From: Cynocephalus volans
Taxonomy: Eukaryota > Chordata > Mammalia > Dermoptera > Cynocephalidae
Length of the DNA: 64,000 nucleotides
NCBI RefSeq assembly: GCF_027409185.1
Contig: NC_084460.1
Location: 61,020,501 to 61,084,500, forward strand
Direction: 5' to 3'
The translations under genes were made by a program, and so were the position numbers. Below the pieces are notes generated by a model that did no database searches, had not been told where the DNA came from, and was given only the letters and a program-made list of their open reading frames with translations. Numbering within the stretch: the stretch's first letter is position 1; each line of letters starts with the position of its first letter. Of this stretch, positions 1 through 13,330 are shown piece by piece.

Positions 1-168
1 GGGAGGGAAAGGGGATGGGGAGGGATTGGACAAGGGGCATAAAGAATAATTACGATCTGTAACAATATATATGCTAGTAATATTGATTTGATCAACATAT
101 CTCAATGTTGAACCCCCAAAAGATGTATAATCAATTTTGCTTCAATAAAAATTAAAAAAAAAAATTAT
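1..168 (+). repeat. L1 3' UTR end with poly(A)
   Basis: A G-rich purine tract is followed by a sequence ending in gcttcaataaaaattaaaaa, the layout of a mammalian L1 3' end. The element continues beyond the left edge. The polyadenylation signal AATAAA precedes the A-run. Confidence 0.75.
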
Positions 169-1888
169 GCTTGAATTGCTCATGAAAAATTTCATTAGAC
201 ATTAAACAAAGCTAGCCGTCATCTCAAGCTATTTCCCTGTTAACTATTTTTACAGGACATGAATGTTAGGTAGTCATCACCAAAGCAAGAGCCTAATAGT
301 TAAATATACGATTTTTTTGCTAACTCAGAAGACACAGCTGTTTATTATTAAACCAACAGTATTAAATTAGTCTTATTTACCAAAGTTTTACTTAAGTCAT
401 GTGAATTTGAAAAATATTTGGGTTAGTTTCTATACTTCCAAGAGCTTAAAGAATACTTAATTTATATGTGTTCATTTATCTCTAAGATAATTTGAACAGA
501 GCTCCTTTAAGAGATTTTATGAATTAATTTCGTAATAACATTCAGAGGTTTAAAAAAAAATCACATATAGATAACATAAAAACATACATACGTACATAAA
601 CAGATGCAAAGATCTTACAGTTTTCATTATGCTTTTTCATTTTCCAGTTTTTTTTTTATTTGCCAGTTTCTAAGTCCCTCCACTTCATACTACCAATCTT
701 TCAATTGCCTACTCTACTGTTATATCAAATTAATACTCTAAGGATTAAGGATATCTCTCTTCTTCACCCCCTAACCACTTTACCCAATCCAGCAGGGGGT
801 TGAGTCAAAGAACCCTTGCCCTATTGTCAGTTCTTATCTTTTATTGGCGGTTGGCTTGGTATGGTTTAGTCCTTATCTTGACTGACCTGCCTGATTATTT
901 CCCTAAGCAATTTTAAAACAGATTTCTCATTGTAATTCTTGCCATTTGACTTTTAAATTTTCTCCAAACCAGGGTAAAGAGAACAGACTGGTTTGGGGCC
1001 TTGTAATGTTGGGGAACAAGGGGTCCCTCTGGCAAGCTCAACCTTTGGTAAGTTAGACCTTTGTTTTAACCCCATCGATGTCCATTTTAATAATCCCATT
1101 TTAAATAACCATGTAAAATTTTTCCTCATTAAATTTGCATTTCCAAAAGAATGGCTCCCAGGTAAAACAAGAGTAAAAAATTTATATCTCACAGGCACTG
1201 AGTTTAGACTTTCCGTCTCAATACCATCATTTGCAAAAACAAAAAAGGGTGTAGATAAAAGACACCCAGTTAAAACAAGATGTTCAACAAAGGCGACTCT
1301 TGTTATACACAGTTCTCAAAATAACTCACTGAATGCCAGAAGGGCATATTTTGGAGAATAATTTAGAAAGACAGAAGGCTTTTCAACTTAGCTTCTGTTT
1401 TATTTGTTTTTTTTAAAAATCAAGTTATTGGGTTTAGGGCAGTGTTCATTGAGGAATAAGGCGGACAAAGCACTTTCTATGCCTGGACTCTGCAGGGATG
1501 GCTCTGAGCACAAGAATTTGACCAGGACATGAATAATGCTTGACCTGGGGGCCTTCCTTTTATAAACACTTTATCTAGCTTTCTTTTCATCTTTGGGGTG
1601 GGAAGGTAACTAAGCAAAAAGGTTAGTAAACTCGATTTTTCTCATAAATAAGTTGCTTTAGATTTTTATTTGCATTTTGTAAGGAGTCTTTTAAAGAAGG
1701 GAAAACTTTTCTTTTTGAATCCTGAAGTCTTTTTTAAGCTTCCGCACAAGTAAAATAGGTGTCCCTGGGTGGGGCTAATTCCGGAGCACTTATTTTTAAA
1801 TGTATTTCTTAGATGGACAATCTTCTCCACCTGGAATGTTTCTCATGAGACTCATAATTCTAGAGCTGAGATAAAAGGCTCAGAGGGT
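169..1888. other. No recognised gene or repeat
   Basis: This stretch is AT-rich intergenic sequence. The two overlapping open frames at about 950-1360 on opposite strands have no recognisable domains and no splice or codon-bias support. I cannot assign it to a repeat family by eye. Confidence 0.4.
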
Positions 1889-2316
1889 GTATTAGTCCGT
1901 TTATGTTGCTTCTAACAAAATACCTGAAACTAGGTGATTTATAAAGAAAATGAAATTATTGCTTACAGTTTCTGAGGCTGAGAATTCCAAAGTCCATCTG
2001 CTGGTGGTGACAGTGACCCAGGGGTCTCACATTGTAAGATGGTGGAAGCAGGGAGAGCAAAGAAAGAGCAAGAGAGACAGACTCTCCTCTTTTAAAGCCC
2101 TCAGAACCATGCCCCTGACTACCATTTCTAATCCATTCACCACTGCACTGTCCTACAATCCAATCACTTCTTCAAGCCTCCACCTTTCAATCACCATAAT
2201 AGGACTTCCCACCCTCTTAACAGTCACAGTAGGAGCTAAGTTTCTAATCCATAAAACTTGGGGGACACAATTCAAGCTTCAGTGAGTTTTGGGGAGACAT
2301 AATTCAGTCCACTACA
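1889..2316 (-). repeat. MaLR-type solo LTR (antisense)
   Basis: Read on the minus strand, this 428-bp unit starts TGTAGTGGACTGAATTATG and ends GGACTAATACA. It has the TG...CA ends and terminal motifs of MaLR LTRs of the MST/THE1/MLT1 group. Similar sense copies are at 50602-51046 and about 45115-45538. No internal region flanks it, so it is a solo LTR. Confidence 0.75.
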
Positions 2317-3454
2317 GCGGGTGATCTTGTGTCCATCTAACCTGTTCCATGATCAACCTACCCTTTCAGTGGAGTTTTATTTTCAGGTGGTGGGTACTCT
2401 AACAGCTTTTTGTTGCCCTTTTGGTGCTTACTGGTCAAGTTGTGACATGGTTCTGAGATTCCCTTCATCAACTTAGTGAATGTTTTTCCCTACCTTAGTA
2501 TGCGAGGAAAAGTGAAGAGAACCCAAATCCCTGCGAACCTCTGAAAACTAAAATCACACCTAGAACTGTCACTTATCATAATCGCTATCAGTTATCTTAA
2601 AACTGGGGCCCTTGTTACTGACCCATCGATCACCATCACCTGCCCCCCCACAAAGGACATGTGCCCTCTCACGGCATGAATGAATCATTGGTATCCCAAG
2701 GTCATGGTTTCTGTCACAGCACAAATAGTTCTTGGATTTGAAAGCCAAAAAAATAGGGTGTAATGCAAAGTGAGCACAACCCAGTCCTGAGAGGAACTTA
2801 CAACATCCAGGGCTCCATGAGGACGACAGAAGACCCAAAAGGAGTCAGTGGTACATTCCTTCAGGGTCTCAGGGATCATCAGAAGTCTCCTTCATAGGTT
2901 GCCAGAACTATCAAAAGACAAAATTAGAACAAATTTAACTACATGATCTAATTACCTTTTATTAGCAATTCATGAATAAGAGCATCATCTACTCTAGAAA
3001 TTTAGAAAAGGTGCTTGATAAGCTGAGCAAAGGAGGTTGGCTTTATATGTTGAAAAAGGGCTGAAAAAGCAGAAACAGGAAACAAAAAATGCATTGGTCA
3101 GCATCAGTTTACTTAAGGTTTCTTTCCTTGTAAGGGTTAAAGCAAAGGATGCTTCCTTACCATACTGGGTAAAACTAGCTAATTTGGGGATTTGGTTATC
3201 TCTCCTTCCTGATTTCCTGGAGGGTCAACATAGTTTCAATTTGGTGACATGGAATTTTAGTATGAATGATTTCATTTCAGTTTGGCCTGCTGGGGTTTGG
3301 TAGAGGAGCTCAGTCCAAACCAATGAACTCCTATATATTTTATTTAACATACAGTATTGAAACTAAGTTGCTATTATTCAAAGTATATTGTCCCAAGTTT
3401 AGAAAGTTAATTATAATCCCCAATGTAACTCCTAAGAAAATAACTTAAAAAATA
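2317..3454. other. No recognised gene or repeat
   Basis: I see short open frames on both strands without recognisable domains. This is likely old intergenic sequence. Confidence 0.35.
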
Positions 3455-4125
3455 TATATATGGGAAAGGAAAGAAGGGAATCAAAAAGTTATCCACAAAA
3501 ATGTCAACTACAAAAGGCAGTAGTGAAGGAATTAAGGAAAAAAACATAAAAGATGCACAAAAAACAAATAGTTAAATGGCATAAGTAATTCCTTCATTAT
3601 TCAGTGTAAGTGGATTAAACTAACCTATTAAAAGAGAGACTGGCAGATTGAACTAAAAAGAACAAAAAAACAGAACGCACCTATATACACTGTCTACAAG
3701 AGACTTGCTTTAGATATAAAGAAACAAAGAGGTTGTTGAAAATAAAAGAATGAAAAAATATATTCCATGCAAATAATCATCAAAAGAGATAGACTTTAAA
3801 TGAAAAATGGTTACAAGAGACAAATGACATTTTGTACTGAAAACTCAGTAACAGCAGAAGACTCATTCTTCTCAAGTGCATTTGGAACATTCTCTAGGGC
3901 AGACCAAGTGTTAGGCCACAAGACTGAAATCATACACTATCTTTTCCAACTACAATGTAATTAAATGAGAAATGAATAACATAAGGAAAACTAGACAATT
4001 CACAAAAATGTGGAAATTAAACAGTCTTAAACAATCAATTGGTCAAAGAAAAAAATCACAAGGGAAATTAGAAAGTACACCGAGACAATGAAAACAAAAA
4101 CACAATATAACAAAACTTATGGGAT
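3455..4125 (+). repeat. L1 ORF2 fragment (endonuclease-region, degraded)
   Basis: The sequence contains the L1 motif region around ctgtctacaagagacttgct and agaccaagtgttaggccaca, which corresponds to the ORF2 stretch between endonuclease and reverse transcriptase. It has many stops and is an old L1. Confidence 0.65.
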
Positions 4126-7100
4126 GCCTCAAAAGCAGTGATGCCAGTACCAGGTTGGACAGGCAGTTGCTGGGCAGATGTCTTTGCACAAGTATTTTCA
4201 GTGTTAGATTGTGATGGCCTTTGTGCAAGACTGTGGTTTTGCAGAGTCCATTATGATAATTTTTGTTATGGCCTTATCCCCAGTTCTATTTGTCTTTTTT
4301 TTAAACACAAGCAATGACATTTGATTCTAAAAACATTCACATTTCCTCTTTTGGATCAAGATCTTTCTCTGAAAGCATTGCTGATTAGTCATCCTGTAGT
4401 TAGGTTTTGATGTCCCTTGGCACAAGGGACCTGTCCTGGGCTGCTGGTCTGTACCTATGTTGGGGAGTCAGTGTAAAAACCCTTTTAGCCAAATTTGAGA
4501 AACAAGGGAGGTTAAAAGGAAGTGGCTCTCAGGCTAGGTCTACCTGAAGTCCATTGTTAAGTTCAATTTTGTTTATCTGGTAGGTGTGCTATCATCTCAG
4601 AGTACTGGGTGAGCATTATTCTGTTAGGACTTGTATTTCTGCAAGAATTTAATAAGTAACAGGTTCAAAGTTTAAAAGGAGAAAATACAAAGTAAAATTA
4701 ATAGCAATATGACAATCCCAGTTTGCATAATGATTTTGATCCATCAACCTAGGCTTAAAGGCTACCAACTAATTAAATCAAACAACATTTTACCTCTTCA
4801 AGTGAAAAAGGTAGACATTAACAGAGTTAAGGGTCTTGTTGATATGGAGTCTTGTTCTAATGTCTTAGGAAAAGCTGTCTACAATGTGAAACTCAGCTTC
4901 TTCTGGTTTGTAATTTGAATGCCTCTGGTTATGTCATTGGGCAGTTTGATGAACTTTCTGTGTTGCCCATGTATCAGGCATGAGACTTGCCCCTTAAAAT
5001 TCATCTAGTTTTATTTTATAGAATTCAGAAACAGAGACGTTTCCATTTTTTTCTATGGAAAAAGTTGGATGGGAGGAACGTACAACAAAATCTATAGTCC
5101 AGTCTATAGGTAGAAAACACAAATTCAAATACAAATGCACAGGTCTACAATCAAATAACAAGTGTAATACAGCTTTTCTTTTAGAAACATAGATTTTTCT
5201 GTCTACATTAATCATATAGGAATCCCAGACTTGAAAACCTCTTGAGGCTACAAAGCCAAACCAAGAGAATTTAGATTTTACATACAGTCTTAATGTTTTG
5301 GGGCCTGCCAGGCAGTGACAGTTTTCGTTTAATCACTGTAGGGCTGGGAACCCTTGAAGTCATACATTTTATGTACATTCTCAAATATATTTCAGTGAAA
5401 GCTTTGGTAATATAACCAGTGTTTCCAATTGTATCCTATGATAAAGAGAGCAAATTCGTACTGAACTTATATAAATAATCATATTACCATAAAAAATTAT
5501 AAGAATACTTACAAATACTTTCAGAATTTTGAAGTTATCAAGTAGAGAGAAAAAGCAAATGCTTTCATCTTTTTTCAGAAAAGTATACTTTATCGAATTG
5601 CTGTAAACTACAGATAGCTTAAGAGAAAAAATTTCCTTAGATCTAGAAAATAAAACATTTAACAAACAACATTTTAAATAAAAGCCACAAAAAATTATCT
5701 CATCAGTTATTCAACCTCTGTAATTTTTGTTCTGCTTGATCTTAATTAGTTTTATGAACACATCAGTTTCTTATTAGATTTCTGATAATTTTTTTTTCTA
5801 TTGATCTTAAAGTTAACAGAAACCTGTATTTAAGAGTACGTGGTAGTCATTCCAATGAATGATTGCAGATGTCTTAAGAGAAAAATCAAAACTGTGGGTG
5901 ACAAAGACTTATGGTTAAAAATTTGATGAAAGCTCATTATAATCAGAAATTGACCAGGAAATTTGGTTATTTCTATTGCATACAGAATTTTAAGATGATA
6001 ACTAGAATCATGACTGATAGCATCACATCAGGACCATCAGACTTTAAAAAAATTTATATAATCTTTAGAATATGTATATCAATAACATATCTACACAAAT
6101 ATAGCTTCAAAGAAGGCTTAAAATAACCATCAAAATTTATAAGATTTTAAAATTTTTATATAATCTTGTCATATTTATATCAATAACATACCCATAAATG
6201 TAACTAAAAGATCTAGTATCACTTACCATTTGACAATATTCCCATACAACTTACCAAACAAGCCCAGTCATTTAATATCTCTGCAAAATGAGAGAGACAT
6301 CCTTTGAGGCTCTCTAGGGGCCCAACTGGAAAATCCCAAAGACTTAATTTAGAATTTTGATATTGGGGAGGCCCGTCAAAGATGCCAAAGGTTTGAAACA
6401 CTTGATCAAAACCGAATAATAGGTCAATGTGAAATAATATCCATTCATTTAACCAGAGTGCTAATCAAGGTTTAAAAAGCAATATAGAAAGTTACATGGA
6501 TAAAAAATCCCTTAACCTTTTCAGAGTTCAGTTTCCCAAACAATCAAAAAAACTAAAAAGGTAAAGAAAAACCTCTTGCAATTTGACTGCTTCTCCTTAG
6601 CTCATTTACATATCCTATAAATCAAACCCGATGAAAAGATAGTTTATATTTAATCAGGCACAGGAAAAATGTATCTAAGGATATGAGAGTACACCATATT
6701 ACAGAGAAATATAAAAGAGAAAACTGGTACATTAAGCAGGTGAATACATAGCTCTTAGCAACAGCATGGAGTTTCCTGATTACATGGAACAATTCAGACA
6801 CATCAAGAAAAGCCAAGAGTACAGAATCAAATTGTACTGAAGGAAAACATTGCTTTTCTAGGCCTTTAAGACAGAACATCCTGAAAGACCTAAATCCATG
6901 AGACTGAACAGATATTTGGACTGAAACTCCAGCATGGGCTCACAAGTCTACTATAAGGCTCCAACCACTTGGAAGAAACTGACTGTTGCCCTCTAAACCT
7001 ATGCCCATCTATTTATGCAGGTTGCAGTGTGCTATGGCTTCAACACTGTAGACTGAGGATGAATCTGCTGATATACCTAGAGTTACTCTGAAACACAGTT

Positions 7101-7234
7101 GTGAGGATAATGTGAATTTGCCAAAACTTGTAAAAACCTTCAAGAAATGGAATAAGTGGAAAATAGAATGCCTGGCATTCCTCCCAAAATAAGGACCTTT
7201 AAATAGACACAATTAAAGTAAAATACTTGCTGAA
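4126..7234. other. No recognised gene; unclassified intergenic sequence
   Basis: The region is AT-rich with only short open frames. I recognise no tRNA-like SINE and no coding exon in it. Some parts may be highly diverged retroelement, but I cannot name the family. Confidence 0.35.
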
Positions 7235-7503
7235 ACGAGTCAGGCACAGAAAGAGAAATACCACATGTTCTCATTTATTGGTGGGAGCTAAAAATTAATA
7301 TATAAATTCACACACACACACACAAATAAAAAACTGGGGGGGGGGGAAAGAAGATATAACAACCACAATTACTTGAAGTTGATACGACAAGCAAACAGAA
7401 AGGACGTTGTTGTGGGGAGGGAGGAGGGAGGGAGGTTTTGGTAAGGGGCAACAATAATCAACCACAATGTATATCGACAAAATAAAATTTTAAAAAAATA
7501 CTT
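7235..7503 (+). repeat. L1 3' end with CA repeat and G-rich polypurine tract
   Basis: The end of ORF2 (catgttctcatttattggtg) is followed by a (CA)n run at 7308-7324, a G9 run near 7336, a second purine tract ggggagggaggagggaggga around 7416-7435, and a terminal AATAAAA plus A-run. This is a 5'-truncated L1 whose 3' UTR keeps the G-rich tract typical of mammalian L1. Confidence 0.7.
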
Positions 7504-7544
7504 GCAAATAAAAGGAAAAGAAATAGAAAATCTAAATAGAACTG

Positions 7545-8490
7545 TAACTAGGTAAGGAGACTGAATCAGTAATGAAAACCTCCCAACAAAGAAAAGCCCA
7601 GAACCAGACAGCTTCAGTGGTCAATTCCAAACATTTAAAGAAGAATCAAAATCTATTATTCACAAACTCTTCCAACAAATTGAAGCGGGAACACTTCCTA
7701 AATCACTCTATAAGGCCAGCATTACCCTGATACTCAAATTAAACAAAAGCACAAACTATAGACCCATATCCTTTATGAATATAGATACAAATATAGTATG
7801 TAACAAAATATCAGCAAACTAAATTCAGTAGTATCAAAAAAGATTATACACTATTACCATATGGGATTTATTCTTGGAATGCAAGGATGGTTTGACATAC
7901 TAAAATTAATGTAATACAGCAAATTAATGGAAGGAATAAAACTACATGATCATCTCAATTGATGCAGAAAAAGCATTTGACAAAATTCAACATCCTTCCC
8001 CTCTAAAAATACTCAATAAACCAGGAATCATAGGGAAAATTCCTAAAAATGATAAAGGCTATATATAAAAAGCTACAACATGACAGACTGAAAGCTTTCC
8101 CTCTAAGATCAGGATCAAGGCAATACTGTCCACTTTCACCACTTTTATTCAATACAGTAGTAGAAGTTCTAACAAGAACAATTAGGCAAGAAAAAGAAAT
8201 GAAACACACCTAAATTGGAAAAAAAGTAAGGTTTTCTGTGTAGGCAGATGACATGATCTTACATGTTCAAAAACCGAAAAATTACACAAAAACTATGAGA
8301 CAATAAACAAATTCAGTAAACCTACAGGATACAAATTAACACAGAAGAAACAGTTGCATTTTTGTAGTCTTGCAGTAAATAATCTGAAAGCAAATTTTAA
8401 AAAAATTCCATTTACAATAGAAGAGAAAAGAAAAGTTAGAAATGTAAAATAGTGCAGCCACTACAGAAACAGTTTGAAGGTTCCTCAGAA
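7545..8490 (+). repeat. L1 ORF2 reverse-transcriptase region, degraded
   Basis: The sequence reads as broken ORF2 across the RT domain, for example around ttgatgcagaaaaagcattt (the D-A-E-K-A-F motif region) and ttattcaatacagtagtaga. Frameshifts and stops are frequent. It continues after the inserted SINE into the 3' end at 8634-9350. Confidence 0.75.
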
Positions 8491-8502
8491 AGCTAAACAC
8501 AG

Positions 8503-8633
8503 GGCTGTCCAGTTAGCTCAGCTGGTTATAGAACGTGGTACTGGTAACACCAAGATCCAGGGTTTGATCCCTGTAATGATGAGACACACACATGCACACA
8601 TGCAGGCACACACACGTACACACAAAAAAGGAT
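8503..8633 (+). mobile_element. CYN-type tRNA SINE, monomer, with CA-rich tail
   Basis: The element begins ggctgtccagttagctcagc and has tRNA-like A and B boxes (B box gggtttgatccc). It carries a CA-rich tail and is flanked by gctaaacacag (8492-8502) and gctaaacccag (8634-8644). It interrupts L1 sequence that continues on both sides. Confidence 0.8.
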
Positions 8634-9350
8634 GCTAAACCCAGAATTACCATATGATCCACCAATTCCATTTCTAGATATATATCCGAAGGAATGGAAA
8701 CCAAGCACTTAAACAGAGACTTGCATGCCAGTGTTCACTGCAGCATTATTTATAACAGCCAAAAGGTGGAAGCAACCTAAATGTCCATCAACAGATGAAT
8801 AAGATTAAAAAAACAAGTGACATATGCATAACAATGGAATATTATTCAGACATAAAAATAAAGTTCTGATGCATGCCACAACATGGATAAGCCTTGAAAA
8901 TCTTATGCTAAGCAATAAGCCAGACACAAAAAACAAATATTGTACAGTTCCACTTATAGGAGGTACCTAGAACAGGCAAATCCATAGACAGAAAGTAGAT
9001 TAGAGATTACTAGGGGGCTGGTGTAGAGGGAGTAGGGAGTTATTGCTTATGAAATGAAGCGGGTAATGGAAAAGTTTTGGTCTAAGATAGTGGTGACGGT
9101 TACATAACATTGTGAGTATAATTAATGCCACTGAATTGTACATTTAAAATGATGTCAAATTTTATGTTATATATTTCTTGCAATTTTTAAAAAATTAATG
9201 TAATATATCAAATCCTTTAAATTGTACACTTTAAATGGGTGAATAGTATTGTATGTGTATTATATCTCAACAAAGCTGTTAAAAAATTAAAAATAAAATA
9301 TTAAAAAATCAGTTGTATTTCTCTACAGTAACAATGAGCAAACAAAACAA
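8634..9350 (+). repeat. L1 3' end (old, L1M-like)
   Basis: The sequence runs from the ORF2 C-terminus (atttataacagccaaaaggt, tgtccatcaacagatgaata) into a 3' UTR, and ends in an A-rich stretch near 9300. It belongs to the same L1 as 7545-8490. Confidence 0.75.
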
Positions 9351-9354
9351 AAAA

Positions 9355-9435
9355 AATTTTTTTTTTGGCAGCTGCCCAGTATGGGGATCCAAACTCTTGA
9401 TGCTGTTATAAACACCTTATTCTACTGAACCTAAC
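9355..9435 (-). mobile_element. CYN-type SINE monomer, reversed and degraded
   Basis: A T-run followed by ggcagctgcccagtatgggg and a decayed B box is a CYN monomer in antisense orientation. Its 5' half is poorly conserved. Confidence 0.65.
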
Positions 9436-10440
9436 ATAAAATTAGGAAAACAATTCCATTTAAAACCATATCAAAATAATACTTAGGAATGAGTTTAGCA
9501 AGTGAAAAATTGATACTTTGAATACTACAAAACATTATATGTTGAAAGAAATTAAATCAGTAGTAAATAAATGGAAAGACATCCTTGTCATGGATCAAAA
9601 GATTTAATGTTAAGGGGCCGGCCCGTGGCTCACTCGGGAGAGTGTGGTGCTGATAACACCAAGGCCATGGGTTCGGATCCCATATAGGGATGGCCAGTTA
9701 GCTCACTGGGTGAGCGTGGTGTTGACAACACCAAGTCAAGGGTTAAGATCCCCTTACCAGTCATCTTTAAAAAAAAAAAAAAAGAAGATTTAATGTTAAG
9801 ATGGTAAAATTTTCCAAACTGATCTACAGATTCCACATAATCCACAACAAAATCCCAGATGACTTCTTAGTAGAAATTGACAGGTTGATCCTAAAATTCA
9901 CATGGAAATTAGAGGGACCCAGAACAGCCAAATCAATCTTTAAAAATAGTAACAAAATGGAGAACTCACACTTCCCAATTTCGAAACTTAGTACAAAGTT
10001 ACAATAAACAAAACAGTGCAATAGTGGCCCAAGTATATACATATAGACCAATGGGATGAAATTGAGAGTTCAGAAATAAATTGTTACAACTAATTGATCT
10101 TTGACAAATTGCTGAGACAATTAAATGGGTAATCATTTTTTTCAACAAATGATGCTAGGACAACTGGCTAGCTAGCCACAGGCAAAAAAATGAAGTTGGA
10201 CCCCTTTCTCTCAGATCATATGCAAAAATTAACTCAAAATGAGTTAAACACCTGACTGGGGGTAATAGTTACACAGTAGAGGGTTTGTTTCTGGGGCAAC
10301 GAAAATGTTCTAAAATTGACTGTGGTTATGAATGCACAACTCTGTCAATATAGTAAAAGCCATTACATCATACACTTCGAGAGAGTGAACTGTATGGTAT
10401 GTGAATTATACCTCATATTATTTAAAAAATGAAATAAAAA
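9436..10440 (+). repeat. L1 ORF2 3' region, interrupted by a SINE
   Basis: L1 ORF2 sequence on both sides of the CYN dimer includes ttccaaactgatctacagat and atggaaattagagggaccca, then a 3' UTR ending near 10440. The frame is broken throughout. Confidence 0.7.
9615..9785 (+). mobile_element. CYN dimeric tRNA SINE
   Basis: Two tRNA-like units are joined head to tail. The first starts gggccggcccgtggctcact and ends in catatagggatgg; the second ends in ccccttaccagtcatc plus an A-run. A perfect 15-bp target duplication, agatttaatgttaag, lies at 9600-9614 and 9786-9800. Confidence 0.9.
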
Positions 10441-13330
10441 AGGGTTATCACTGCTGGTCCCATGGACATAAGGATGATAAATACTATGAACAACTCCATG
10501 CCCATAAATTTAGTAACTTTGATGAAATTGCTCAATTCCCTGTAACACAGAAACTAGCAAAATTTACACAAGGAGAAACACAATCTGAACAGGCCTACAT
10601 CTACTTTTAAACATTGAATCAATTACTAATAATCTTCCAAACATAAAGTACCTAGTCAAAATATTTTCATTGCTGAATTTTACCAAACATTTAAAGAAGA
10701 AATACCAATTCTCTATCTCCTCAGGAAACAGAAGCAAAGAGAACACTTCTTAACTTTTCCTAGGAGGCCAGCATTACTCTGATAGCAAAACTGTACAAAG
10801 ATAGCACAAAAGTGAAAACCACAGACCACTATCTCTCATGAACATATATGTAACAAAATATTGGCAATTGAATCTAACAATGTATAAAAAGAATTATACA
10901 CCACAACCAAGTGCAATTTATTCTAGGTATGCTTGTTCGACAGGCTGTCTCAACAATATAAAAAAATCAATTAATGTAACCCACCATATCAACAGGCTAA
11001 AGAATACAATTTATATGATCTTATTGGTTGATGCAGAAAACCATCTGGCAAAATCAGCCATCTACTCAATGACTGAAAATTTTCAGCAAAGTAGGAACAG
11101 AAGGGAACTTCCACAACTTAAAGAACATCTGCAAATAAAACCTATAGCTAACATCATACTAAGTGGTGAGGAACCAGACACTTTACCCCTAATATTCGGA
11201 ACAAGGCAAGGATGTCCCCTCTCTCCATTCCTATTCAACTTCTTACTGAGTCTGATTTAATGCAATAAGACAGGAAAAGGAAAAAAAATGTATACAGATT
11301 AGGAAAGAAAAGCTATTTGTTCACAGATGGAATTACAGCAAATACAGCAGTATTACAGCACATAGGGTTAATGTATAAGTATCAACTGGTTTCCTATATA
11401 CTATACGTCATCAGTGAACAATTGGAGTTTGAAATGAAAACACGGTAGCATTACAACCAAATATATACACGCAAAAACAAAGCAAAAAACCCCAAAACAC
11501 AAAGGACAAAATACAAAACACAGTACCATTTATAATAGTACCAAAAAAAAAATCAAATACTTAGATATAAATCAAATTAAATATGTACAGGATACATATA
11601 AGGAAAACTACAAAACCCTGATGAAGAAATCAAAGATCTAAATAAATGTAAGGACAGTACGTTTGTCGATTAGAACACTCAACATTAAGATGTCAATTCT
11701 TCCCATATCAATCTATAGATTCTATGTAATCTTAAAGTCCAAGCAAACTATTTTTTAGATTACCAGATTAAAAATTTTATATGAAAAGACAAAAGACCCA
11801 GAATAGCCAACACAATAGTGAAGAACAAAGAACTGATATTACCCAACTTAAAAATTTACTATAAAAACTCCAGTAATCAAAACAGAGTGGTATTGATGAA
11901 AGAATAAACAAGTAGATCAATGTCACAGAACAGACAGCTTAGAAACAGACCCTCACAAATATAGTCAGTTGATCACTGACAGTGGAGCAAAAGCAATTCA
12001 ATGGAAAAAATTCTTTGAAAAAATGGTGCTGGAATACTACTGGATGTCCATATGCCAAAAGAAAAAAAACCTTGACATACCTTTCCCAAAAATTAACTCA
12101 AAAATGGATCATAAACCTAAATGTAAAACATAAAACTATAAGATTCATATAAGAAAACGAGAAAATCTAGGTGACTTTGGTTTGGCAATAAGTTTTTAAT
12201 ACCAACAGCACAATCCATGAAAGAAAAAATTGGTAAGCTGTACTTTATTAAAATTAAAAATATCTGCTCTTCACAAGCCACTATTAAGAGAATGGAAAGA
12301 TAAGCCACAGACAGTGAGAAAATATTGCAAAACAGCTACCTGATAAAAGACTTCTATTCAAAATATATAAAGAGCTCTTAAAACTCAATAAGAAAAAACC
12401 TAATTAAAATATGGGCAAGGACCTGAGCAGGTCACTGAAGATGTGAGGTCACTGAAGGTGGCAAGTGAGCATATGAAACGATGTTCAACATCATGTCATT
12501 AGGAAATTGCAAATGAAAACAATGATATCCCACCACATATCTAATTAGAACAGCAAAAATCCAAAAACACTAACACCAAATCAAATGTTGGCAGAGCAAC
12601 AGGAACTCTTGTTCATTGCTGGTGGGAAATGTAAAATGGTACAGCCACAATGGAAGACAGTTTGGCAGTTTCTTACAAAACTAAACATAGTTTTACCTTA
12701 CAATCCAGTAATCACACTGCTACATTTTTACCCAACTGATCTGCAAAGTTAATACCACACAAAAACCTGTAAACAAATGTTTACAGTAGCTTTATTCATA
12801 ACAGCCAAAAACTGAAAGTGACGAAGATGTGCTTTAATAGGGATATAAACTGCTGCTTTTTCATACAAAACCACTCATCAATAAAAAGAAACAACTTACT
12901 GATACATATAACAAATGGATGAGCCTCAAATCAGTAAAAAAAATTGATTAAAAAAAGCCAGACACAAATAAATATGTACTGTATAGATCTATTTATATGA
13001 AGTTAAAGAAACAGACAAAACTAATCTATGTTATCAAATGGTAGACCAGTGCTTACCTTTTGGGGGTGGTGTGAGGCAGGGCAGATGTGTATTAACTACA
13101 GAGAGGTACTCTTTCTGGAGTTACATAAATGTCACGTATCTTTACTTGGGTGTTGGCTATGGCACTTCAAAAAGTTTGTGGAAAAGTAGATTGAAAGATA
13201 ATATGAATCTTTCCATGAATTTTAAGTACCCTGGTTTATTTGTCAAAACTCATAAAACTGCACATTTAAGATCTGGGCATTTTATTTTGTTTTTAAATTT
13301 TAAATTTCCACTATGCTGAGTAACAGAAGC
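10441..13330 (+). repeat. L1 ORF2 to 3' end, degraded, containing a MITE
   Basis: The open frame at 10838-11260 carries an RT motif, GTRQGCPLSPFLFN, followed by a stop. Downstream the L1 RT, C-terminal and 3' UTR regions continue with many disruptions. A 75-bp palindromic mariner-derived element at 13159-13233 interrupts the 3' UTR. Confidence 0.75.
13159..13233. mobile_element. Mariner-derived MITE (about 75 bp)
   Basis: The two ends are inverted repeats. The left reads cacttcaaaaagtttgtgga, and the complement of the right reads gtacttaaaattcatggaaa. They resemble the termini of the complete mariner at 41026-42286. The element is almost only the two inverted repeats, like MADE1 relative to Hsmar1. 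Confidence 0.65.

Noticed and set aside
953..1361. Overlapping 81- and 122-codon open frames on opposite strands
   Set aside because: No domain or homologue is recognisable, and overlapping frames in both directions are expected by chance in a stretch low in stops.
10838..11260. 140-codon open frame
   Set aside because: It is a fragment of L1 ORF2 with the RT motif and flanking L1 sequence, not a host gene.
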